Source: Candidatus Dormiibacterota bacterium (GTDB lineage: Bacteria; Chloroflexota; Dormibacteria; UBA8260). Taken from it: a stretch of 12,316 nt of DNA. The DNA is taken from the NCBI GenBank assembly GCA_955652545.1, contig CATPCA010000175.1, forward strand, positions 1 to 12,316, given 5' to 3'. Of the stretch, positions 7,475 through 12,316 are shown piece after piece. The notes beneath the pieces are model-generated. The model was not told where the DNA came from. It made no database searches and saw only the letters and a list, made by a program, of their open reading frames with translations. The position numbers were made by a program, and so were the translations under genes. Position 1 is the first letter of the stretch; each line of letters begins with the position of its first letter.

Positions 7475-8520
7475 CGCGCTTCGCCAGGCTCAGCCCGCGT
7501 CAGCGCAGGAGCGGGCTCGCCTGGGCGCTCGCGGCGACCGCCACCGTCGCGGCTCTCGTCTTCCCGCAGCTATTCGGCGACCAGACCTCACTGGCGACGA
7601 AATGCTTGATCTATGGTTTGGTCGTTGTCACCCTCAACCTGCTGGTCGGCTATGGCGGGCAGGTCTCCCTCGGGCATGCCGGGCTCTTCGCGGTCGGCGC
7701 CTACGTCGTCGCCGTGCTCGGAACGCATTTCCAAACAATGACCAATGCCGGAGTCCCTCGGGCCGGGCTACCCGTCCCGATCGAACTGCTGGCCGCCGGA
7801 GCGGCCACGGCAGTCGTGGGTTTCCTTCTCGGCCTGCCCACGGGACGACTGCGCGGCCACTACCTCGCCATCGCCACCCTGGGCTTCGGGTTGGCGGTGC
7901 CGCAGCTCGCACTCAACCTGAGTGCCATAACCAACGGCTCCGAGGGGCTCACGGTTCCCGTGCCAACCATCGTCGTCTTCGACTTTGATTCTCCGCTATC
8001 CCTGTATTACCTGACACTCGTCGTGGTCGCTCTCTCGCTCATCGCGGTGCTCAGCTTGCTGGGGACGAGAACCGGCCGCAGCGTCATGGCGATGCGTGAC
8101 AGTGAGGCTGCGGCGCTCGCGATGGGGATCGACGTCCGCCGCACGAAGATCGTGCTCTTTGTCACCAGCGCGTTCTTCTGCGGAGTCGCTGGCGGGCTCT
8201 TCGCCCACTTCAACGGACTGGTGGCGCCCAGCGACTACGGCTTCTCCTTGTCGCTCTTCTTCTTCGCGGCGGTGATCATCGGTGGACTCGCCTCGATCTG
8301 GGGGTCGATGGCCGGCGCCGTGCTCCTTGTCGTTGTGCAGAACTACGGGGCTGGCTCAAGCGGATTGACCCCGGCGCTGGTGGGCGCGGCCGTGGTCATC
8401 GTCCTACTCCTGCTCCCCGGCGGCCTGGCAGCGCTGCCACGGCGGCTGCGGCAGTTGTGGTCACGGCGACGGCCGCACCCGGTCGAGGCGATCGCCGCGA
8501 CGGCCCCGGGCGGAGAGTAG
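7471..8520 (+). CDS. livM: Branched-chain amino acid ABC transporter permease LivM
   Basis: The second membrane subunit, pairing with LivH. Starting at GTG 7471, which overlaps the livH stop as GTGA, it has 349 residues. A longer upstream extension of the frame exists (to 7174), but it only mirrors livH in another frame and is discarded. Landmarks: NLLVGYGGQVSLGHAGLF (56-73), the central family signature; LRGHYLAIATLGFG (127-140); the coupling loop TGRSVMAMRDSEAAALAMG (201-219); and IIGGLASIWGSMAGA further on. The N-terminus is Arg-rich before the first hydrophobic segment, and the C-terminus is a basic cytoplasmic tail (RRLRQLWSRRRPHP). Ends in TAG; the livG Shine-Dalgarno lies inside its last codons. 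Confidence 0.95.
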   Translation: MTRFARLSPRQRRSGLAWALAATATVAALVFPQLFGDQTSLATKCLIYGLVVVTLNLLVGYGGQVSLGHAGLFAVGAYVVAVLGTHFQTMTNAGVPRAGLPVPIELLAAGAATAVVGFLLGLPTGRLRGHYLAIATLGFGLAVPQLALNLSAITNGSEGLTVPVPTIVVFDFDSPLSLYYLTLVVVALSLIAVLSLLGTRTGRSVMAMRDSEAAALAMGIDVRRTKIVLFVTSAFFCGVAGGLFAHFNGLVAPSDYGFSLSLFFFAAVIIGGLASIWGSMAGAVLLVVVQNYGAGSSGLTPALVGAAVVIVLLLLPGGLAALPRRLRQLWSRRRPHPVEAIAATAPGGE

Positions 8521-8523
8521 ACG

Positions 8524-9327
8524 ATGCTTGCCTTTCGCGATGTTTCGCTGTCCTTCGGAGGCGTCAAGGCCATCGACGTGTTGTCCTTCGACGTGGCCGA
8601 CGGGGCTGTGTGCGCCCTGATCGGCCCCAACGGGGCGGGCAAGACCTCTGTGCTGAACATCATCAGCGGTTTCTACCGGCCCCAGCACGGCAGCGTCCGC
8701 TACGGGGAGGTCGACGTGCTGCGTCTGCCGCCGTATCGCGTCATCCACCATGGGATCGCGCGGAGTTTCCAGAACGTCGCCCTCTTTGGCGAGCTCACTG
8801 TGGTCGACAACATGCTCGTGGGCGCTGACCACCGTGGGCGGAGCGGGCTCTTGGGCAACATGCTCCGCCTCCCCGCATCCCGCGCTCACGAGCGCACGGC
8901 GCGGCGTCAGGCTGAACGGGTGCTCGGCTTCCTCGACATCGCTCGCCTCCGCGATCGTCGCGCCAGTGAGCTCTCGTTCGGGGACCGCAAGCTCGTCGAC
9001 ATGGGGCGAGCGCTCATGGCCGAGCCCAGCCTTCTCCTGCTCGACGAGCCAGGGGCGGGGCTCGCCGAGAGCCAGAAGGGCTGGCTCGGCGACGTGATCG
9101 GGCGGATCCCCGCCGAGTTCGGCGCCACCGTCCTGCTCATCGACCACGACATGGGTCTCGTCCTCAGCGTCTCTTCCCATGTCGTGGTCATGGAGTTCGG
9201 GAGGAAGATTGGCGAGGGGAGGCCCGAGCAGGTGCGCAACGACCCCAGGGTGATCGCGGCCTATCTGGGCGGTGAGGTTCCCGCCGCCAACGTCAACGGG
9301 GACGACGACCCCGGAGACGGTTCGTGA
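8524..9327 (+). CDS. livG: Branched-chain amino acid ABC transporter ATPase LivG
   Basis: First of two cytoplasmic ATPases driving the importer. The 267 residues show Walker A GPNGAGKT (34-41), the Q-loop Gln83 in ARSFQNVALF, the ABC signature in the variant form LSFGDRK (150-156), Walker B LLLLDEP (170-176) and switch His208 (LIDHDMG). The long insertion between the Q-loop and signature (about 100-140) and the LSFG/LSYG-type signature instead of LSGGQ are normal for LivG and separate it from LivF. ATG 8524 has GGAG 8 nt upstream (8512-8515), overlapping the end of livM; the gap to livM is 3 nt. The C-terminal tail (NVNGDDDPGDGS) is acidic and probably disordered. Its TGA overlaps the livF GTG. 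Confidence 0.95.
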   Translation: MLAFRDVSLSFGGVKAIDVLSFDVADGAVCALIGPNGAGKTSVLNIISGFYRPQHGSVRYGEVDVLRLPPYRVIHHGIARSFQNVALFGELTVVDNMLVGADHRGRSGLLGNMLRLPASRAHERTARRQAERVLGFLDIARLRDRRASELSFGDRKLVDMGRALMAEPSLLLLDEPGAGLAESQKGWLGDVIGRIPAEFGATVLLIDHDMGLVLSVSSHVVVMEFGRKIGEGRPEQVRNDPRVIAAYLGGEVPAANVNGDDDPGDGS

Positions 9328-10040
9328 GCATGCTCCGCCTCGACGACGTGTGGTGCGCCCACGGGCCGGTCGTGGCGCTGCGCGGCATCGCAATCGAGGT
9401 GAACGCCGGATCGCTGGTCTGCATCTTGGGCGCCAATGGCGCGGGCAAGAGCACCACGCTGCGCGCGATATCTGGCCAAGTCAAAGCGGTCCGGGGGCGG
9501 ATCACGTTCGACGGACGCGACATCACCCGCGTGCGGCCCGCCGCCCGGGTGGCCCGCGGCATCGCCCATTGCCCCGAGGGGCGGCGAGTCTTCGCCGACC
9601 TCACGGTGAAGGAGAACCTCGTCCTCGGCGGCCATATCCTGTCGCGCGTGGAGCTGCAGCGCGGCATCGACCGGGCCCTATCGCTCTTTCCGACGCTGGC
9701 GGAACGGATGCGGCAGGCGGCCGGGTCGCTCTCGGGCGGAGAGCAGCAGATGCTCGCCATCGGCCGAGCGCTGATGACGGAGCCGCGCCTACTGCTCCTC
9801 GACGAGCCGAGCTTGGGCCTGGCACCGCTGGTGACCCAGCACCTCTTCCGCACCCTGGGCGAGGTCCGCACCAGCGGGACAACCATCCTGCTAGTGGAGC
9901 AGAACGTCAGTCTGGCGCTGGCCATCGCTGACTACGCCTACGTGCTCGCCAACGGACGTATCGATCTCGCCGGCACCGCAGAGGAGGTGCGCGCCACCAA
10001 CGAGGTCGAGCGCTCCTACCTCGGAACGGCCGCGCCGTAG
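9324..10040 (+). CDS. livF: Branched-chain amino acid ABC transporter ATPase LivF
   Basis: Second ATPase of the importer, 238 residues, the usual length. Walker A GANGAGKS (36-43), PEGRRVFADLTVKENL (84-99, the conserved LivF block), canonical signature LSGGEQ (136-141), Walker B LLLLDEP (156-162) and the downstream LLVEQNVSLAL (189-199) are all present. In LivF, VEQN stands where LivG has DHD. The start is GTG 9324, overlapping the livG stop (GTGA), with GGAG 7 nt upstream; ATG 9330 is an alternative two codons in. Last gene of the operon: it ends in TAG and is followed by a hairpin at 10070-10097. The gene order K-H-M-G-F with 4-nt overlaps is the canonical form of this operon. Confidence 0.96.
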   Translation: MSMLRLDDVWCAHGPVVALRGIAIEVNAGSLVCILGANGAGKSTTLRAISGQVKAVRGRITFDGRDITRVRPAARVARGIAHCPEGRRVFADLTVKENLVLGGHILSRVELQRGIDRALSLFPTLAERMRQAAGSLSGGEQQMLAIGRALMTEPRLLLLDEPSLGLAPLVTQHLFRTLGEVRTSGTTILLVEQNVSLALAIADYAYVLANGRIDLAGTAEEVRATNEVERSYLGTAAP

Positions 10041-10069
10041 GCGGTGGGCAGTAGGCTCAGCCTTTCTCG

Positions 10070-10097
10070 GACGTCCAGGGGCTCCAGCCCGCACGTC
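10070..10097 (+). terminator. Hairpin after the liv operon
   Basis: GACGT (10070-10074) pairs with ACGTC (10093-10097), and inside it GGGC (10079-10082) pairs with GCCC (10087-10090) around TCCA. It lies 30 nt after the livF stop. No U-tract follows. A plausible terminator, but the evidence is the fold and position only. Confidence 0.4.
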
Positions 10098-10189
10098 TGT
10101 AAGGATCGGGCTGCTCGTCACTGCCGTTACCATCTGCCATCCCGGTCGCCTGAGGAGATGGGTCGGGGCGTGACCTGGGCATTGGACGT

Positions 10190-10402
10190 CTTTCTCTTCT
10201 GCGCTCCTCTGCGACAGGTCGGCGACCAGCAGCGTCGGCGCCGGTCCCGGTGGCTACCTCGGCCACCACAGCCTGGGCGGCAGCGCCGCGAGTGGTGGCG
10301 CGGCAGACCATGACGATGCCGTGGCCAAGCTGTGCCAGGCCTTTTCGCGGTCTGGAAGCCGATGCCGCCGCTAGCGCCGGTGATCACTGTGAGCTGAGCC
10401 AC
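10190..10402 (-). pseudogene. Short-chain dehydrogenase/reductase N-terminal remnant with frameshifts
   Basis: From GTG 10402 the minus strand reads MAQLTVITGASGGIGFQTAK, the Rossmann nucleotide-binding motif TGASGGIG of classical SDR oxidoreductases. One extra A in the run GAAAAGG (about 10343) breaks the frame; in the next frame the protein continues GLAQLGHGIVMVCRATTRGA and VVAEVATGTGADA. A further one-base shift near 10220 is needed to reach LVADLS, the typical end of the third strand. After about 10190 the similarity fades, so the Tyr-x3-Lys catalytic half is missing. The residues resemble the retinol-dehydrogenase-like NAD(P)-dependent group, but a substrate cannot be named. Two frameshifts plus loss of the C-terminal half mean it is dead, unless the frameshifts are sequencing errors. 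Confidence 0.72.
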
Positions 10403-10438
10403 GTCATGTGTTCGCTTTGGCGTTTCCGACGCAGGTCA

Positions 10439-10864
10439 ATGCACGACTTCGACGTACCGCTCTCTGGCGGCTCGCTCCGCCGCGGGCACAGCATCGTCGG
10501 GGTTGCGGAGTACACGCCACAGATTCACGCGGGGGCGGTTGCGGAGTTCCATGTTCCGCAGGCGCAGCTGGCGGGATTCACCCAGACGTTCGAGAGCTGC
10601 CTCGTCGAGCGCATCGAGGCGAAAGACCCCGGTGCCCCAGTGCCCCGATTGCCCGGCCGCGACTCCGGCGCGCTCCAGGCGCCGCTCGACCGGGTGGCGA
10701 CCGCCGATCTGGCCAGCACCTTCGTCCGCTCCGAGCAGACCGCGCTGCTCATCAACGCGGGGGTGTTCGCCCTCGCATTCGTGCTCGTGCTCGCCTTGCG
10801 TCAGCCGACGAAAGCCGTTGGGCGGTGTTCGCCCAGCCAGATGAGGACTTGCTGGGCGTGCTGA
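10439..10864 (+). pseudogene. Possible C-terminal remnant of a membrane transporter (MFS-like)
   Basis: An open frame from ATG 10439 gives 141 residues. The first two thirds are not recognised. Near the end, ADLASTFVRSEQTALLINAG followed by VFALAFVLVLALRQP looks like the last transmembrane helix of a drug-efflux type MFS protein (EmrB/QacA style), with a preceding polar loop. The frame then runs on into the 3' end of the convergent peroxiredoxin gene, overlapping it by 64 bases, which suggests the original stop was lost. No Shine-Dalgarno stands before ATG 10439. It may equally be a small single-helix membrane protein or a chance ORF. Confidence 0.3.
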
Positions 10865-11379
10865 TCGGGTGGAAAGACCGGGTAGAAGACGTGCTCGACA
10901 ACCCCGTCCCGCACGATCAAGGTCAGCCGCTTATAGAGGCGCTGGTGGTCAACGTCGAACGTGGGCAGGCTCAGAGCCTGCGCCAACTCCAGAGCGGGGT
11001 CGCTGAGCAGGGCGAACGGCAGCTGCAGCCGATCGACTGCTTCGGCTTGGTAGTCCGTGGACTGGCTGGACAGGCCGAAGACGCTGGCTCCTGCCGTCGC
11101 GAGGTCGCTGTGGTGGTCGCGGAAGGCGCAGGCCTCGGGCGTGCAGCCACGGGCCCCCGGGATGAGGTCCCAGTCGGTCGGCAAGGGCTGGCCGGGGCGG
11201 CCCATGCGCGGAAAGAGGTAGAGAACCGTGCGCTCGGCAGGGAGCTCATCCAGCCGCACGTCCTGGCCGGTGGTCGCGGCTACCTCAAGCCTGGGCATTT
11301 GGCGCCCCGGGAGATGGGACGCGGCGCCGTCGTCGACGGGCACGGGCAGGTCCTGAGGCAAGGAGGTGAAATCGATCAT
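10801..11379 (-). CDS. Peroxiredoxin, AhpC/TSA redoxin family (PrxQ/BCP-like)
   Basis: Thiol peroxidase that reduces peroxides at a reactive cysteine, in the cytoplasm (no signal peptide). The 192 residues contain a thioredoxin-fold core: TVLYLFPRMGRPG (51-63), the active site PGARGCTPEACAFRDHH (74-90), ASVFGLSSQSTDYQAEAVDRL (about 98-118) and FALLSDPALELAQAL (122-136). Cys79 is the likely peroxidatic residue and Cys84 the resolving one, the C-x4-C spacing of the BCP/PrxQ group. The usual Thr-Pro-Gly before the peroxidatic Cys is replaced by Ala-Arg-Gly, and the loop before it (GRPGQPLPTDWDLI) is longer than in BCP. ATG 11379 is selected because TAGAAT ends 6 nt upstream (leaderless style) and no Shine-Dalgarno is present. 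Convergent with, and slightly overlapping, the open frame at 10439-10864. Confidence 0.9.
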   Translation of the reverse strand: MIDFTSLPQDLPVPVDDGAASHLPGRQMPRLEVAATTGQDVRLDELPAERTVLYLFPRMGRPGQPLPTDWDLIPGARGCTPEACAFRDHHSDLATAGASVFGLSSQSTDYQAEAVDRLQLPFALLSDPALELAQALSLPTFDVDHQRLYKRLTLIVRDGVVEHVFYPVFPPDQHAQQVLIWLGEHRPTAFVG

Positions 11380-11385
11380 TCGCTC

Positions 11386-11391
11386 ATTCTA
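11386..11391 (-). promoter_or_regulatory. Candidate -10 for leaderless peroxiredoxin mRNA
   Basis: On the minus strand TAGAAT is separated by 6 nt (GAGCGA) from the ATG at 11379, the spacing expected if transcription starts at or next to the A of ATG. Confidence 0.45.
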
Positions 11392-11836
11392 ATAGTCACC
11401 GGCGGCGGAGGTCGCGGAGAAAAAGGCGCTGACCAGCGCGCACTAATCGCAGGAGAATCGTTCACCGGACGAACTGTCAGAGCCCAGACAGCCGGGGTCC
11501 GGCCTTTGCGGTACCACCATGGTGGCGACGGCACCACCGAAGAACAGCGTGCCGGTTAGCCACAGTGGCCGGTGACGCAGCGTGTGAGCCGATCAGCGGC
11601 GCCACCAGCACGAAGGTCTCCACACGGATATTTCTCCGAGCGCCTTCGGCTTGGCACGAAGCTCACCCACCCCGCAGGGCCCCCCGGGCCATTTGACCGA
11701 CGGACAATGGCGCCAACAGCGGGGCGATGCGCGCAGGCTGTCGTTCGGAACGTCCAGTAGTTGGAGCAGGCGTGACGGTCCCTTCATCGCCGGCGGTGCC
11801 GCCACTGCCCATCCTCTTGGGCGATTGCGGCGTCTT
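11392..11836. other. 445-base stretch without an intact gene; possible membrane-protein scrap
   Basis: No intact gene is supported. On the minus strand, VETFVLVAPLIGSH (about 11623-11582) followed after a one-base shift by LRHRPLWLTGTLFFGGAVAT and MVVPQRP (about 11580-11500) reads like two hydrophobic segments of a decayed membrane protein. The family is not recognised. A 12-bp palindrome CCACCATGGTGG (11514-11525) lies within it. Long open frames here on the plus strand are GC-driven and lack features. Confidence 0.3.
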
Positions 11837-11899
11837 GTGATCAGCGTGGACGCCCGTGGGATCTGTGTGGCTTCCCGCGTGATCAGCGTGGACCCCCGT
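11837..11899. repeat. Three tandem 21-bp repeats, IS21-end-like
   Basis: Copies start at 11837, 11858 and 11879. Copies 1 and 3 are GTGATCAGCGTGGAC followed by GCCCGT or CCCCGT (one difference in 21); copy 2 (GGGATCTGTGTGG...) matches copy 1 at about 14 of 21. Following sequence is GGAAATTGGCGGTAAGTAGTC. Multiple ~20-bp repeats carrying TGATCA.CGTGGAC next to an ATTGGCGGT motif are reminiscent of the ends of IS21-family elements, where they bind the transposase. No istA/istB gene is nearby, so this would be an orphan end. The IS21 link is from memory of such ends and unproven; the repeat itself is certain. Confidence 0.6.
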
Positions 11900-11960
11900 G
11901 GAAATTGGCGGTAAGTAGTCGCCTTGGCGCCATTTGTCGCCCCTCCCGAATACAAAATTG

Positions 11961-12015
11961 GAGCGGTACCTTGGCAAGGTAAGGGTCGCGAGTTCGAGCC
12001 TCGTCTCCCGCTCCA
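11961..12015 (+). pseudogene. tRNA-Gly-like 3' relic with a GGC anticodon triplet
   Basis: From GAGC (D-stem 3' strand, 11961-11964) onward the sequence follows bacterial tRNA-Gly(GCC): GTACC / TTGGCAA / GGTAA anticodon arm, GGGTC variable loop, T-arm GCGAG-TTCGAGC-CTCGT (five pairs, one G-U), acceptor 3' strand CTCCCGC, T and an encoded CCA at 12013-12015. The anticodon triplet is GGC (Ala) where tRNA-Gly has GCC. The 5' part is missing: the bases where GCGGGAG and GCTC should stand do not pair. Non-functional as seen. It may be the 3' end left by integration into a tRNA-Gly gene, or a decayed gene. Confidence 0.68.
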
Positions 12016-12077
12016 CTCCGTGATTTGAATACGGAATGGCCCGGCTTCGGCCGAACATCGACCGCGCAAAACTCGCC

Positions 12078-12244
12078 GAGAGTACGTGTCTAGGAATTCC
12101 TAGACACACTACCTGCAGAAAGTGGTGTTAGGGCCCGCGGGCGGAGCCGTTCAGAGTGACGGGCTTGGCGTCCGCCCCTGGTTCCGTGAGGGTCGCATTG
12201 GTCACCACGTACTACAGCACCCGCTCTTACCCGCCCGATCGGAC
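12078..12244 (+). repeat. Long diverged direct repeat, copy B
   Basis: Second copy of the element at 2244-2408, same orientation. All eight shared blocks occur in order (for example CACTACCTG 12107-12115, GAAAGTGG 12118-12125, CACGTACTACAGCACCCGC 12206-12224). Copy B carries a perfect palindrome at 12086-12107. It ends 39 nt before a probable leaderless gene start, so it may form that gene's upstream region. Confidence 0.75.
12086..12107. promoter_or_regulatory. Perfect 22-bp palindrome
   Basis: The half-site GTGTCTAGGAA is followed directly by its exact reverse complement TTCCTAGACAC with no spacer. Such perfect symmetry suits a dimeric DNA-binding protein or a recombination/resolution site. 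Protein unknown. The degenerate counterpart in copy A is at 2253-2273. Confidence 0.55.
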
Positions 12245-12269
12245 GTAAGAGATGGCTGTTCGTCCCCGG

Positions 12270-12275
12270 CATAAT
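12270..12275 (+). promoter_or_regulatory. Candidate -10 for the gene at 12284
   Basis: CATAAT, one mismatch from TATAAT, ends 8 nt before GTG 12284. There is no Shine-Dalgarno between them, which again suggests a leaderless transcript. Confidence 0.45.
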
Positions 12276-12283
12276 TGGGTGCT

Positions 12284-12316
12284 GTGAGTACCACCGCTCC
12301 ACCCGAGCCGGCGACC
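12284..12316 (+). CDS. Start of an unidentified gene (cut by window end)
   Basis: GTG 12284 opens a frame reading MSTTAPPEPAT that runs off the window. The Pro/Ala/Thr-rich opening is common for actinobacterial N-termini and tells nothing about function. The start is supported only by the CATAAT hexamer 8 nt upstream. Repeat copy B lies just upstream. Confidence 0.4.
   Translation, partial: MSTTAPPEPAT

Noticed and set aside
8461..9393. A 310-codon minus-strand open frame antisense to livG
   Set aside because: It mirrors the livG codons and shows no recognisable protein feature; livG carries every ABC ATPase motif.
10408..11559. A 383-codon plus-strand open frame across the peroxiredoxin
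   Set aside because: It is antisense to a clear peroxiredoxin, has no domain or membrane pattern, and has the low-complexity Arg/Ala/Gly/Val composition of GC-driven shadow frames.
11837..11899. CRISPR array
   Set aside because: Units are directly adjacent at 21-bp period with no unique spacers, and no cas genes are present.
11593..12109. Minus-strand frames containing RRGSNSRPLPCQG and ETRLELATLTLP
   Set aside because: These peptides are the familiar antisense translation of a tRNA gene; they reveal the tRNA relic at 11961-12015 and are not proteins.

Overview
The window is high-GC DNA with GTG starts, overlapping stop/start junctions in an operon, a Cys-anchored lipoprotein solute-binding protein and several start codons sitting 6-8 nt after a TANNNT -10 hexamer (leaderless style). 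Together these point to an actinobacterium (Actinomycetota); I cannot name a genus. Six genes look intact or nearly so, one short CDS end and one CDS beginning are cut by the window edges, and between them lies an unusual amount of decayed DNA.

Layout. 1-156: a possible C-terminal end of an unrecognised ORF. 382-1974 (-): malate synthase A (aceB). 2079-2142 (-): 3' relic of a tRNA-Gly gene, followed by copy A of a diverged ~165-bp repeat (2244-2408). 2519-2908 (-): SnoaL/NTF2-like gene with two in-frame amber codons. 3403-4434 (+): nitronate monooxygenase-family flavoenzyme, ending in a clear hairpin terminator. 4718-5106 (-): frameshifted, truncated IS110-family transposase. 5265-10040 (+): a complete branched-chain-amino-acid-type ABC importer operon, livK-livH-livM-livG-livF, with a near-consensus promoter (TCGACA-17-TACAAT), a hairpin-forming leader and a strong Shine-Dalgarno. 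10190-10402 (-): decayed short-chain dehydrogenase. 10439-10864 (+): possible tail of a membrane transporter. 10801-11379 (-): PrxQ/BCP-like peroxiredoxin. 11837-11899: three tandem 21-bp repeats resembling an IS21-type end. 11961-12015 (+): a second tRNA-Gly 3' relic. 12078-12244: copy B of the long repeat, containing a perfect 22-bp palindrome. 12284-end (+): start of a further gene, apparently leaderless.

Function. The Liv proteins form one machine: LivK captures an amino acid or similar small polar solute outside the membrane, LivH/LivM form the channel, and LivG/LivF hydrolyse ATP. The other genes (glyoxylate-cycle malate synthase, flavin oxidase, peroxiredoxin) are single genes of general metabolism with no evident joint pathway.

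I found no defence system, phage module or biosynthetic cluster. The most unexplained signal is non-coding. Two diverged copies of a ~165-bp element bracket about 9.7 kb, each preceded by a truncated tRNA-Gly relic, and one copy carries a perfect palindrome. This may be the scar of an old integration or an undescribed dispersed repeat.
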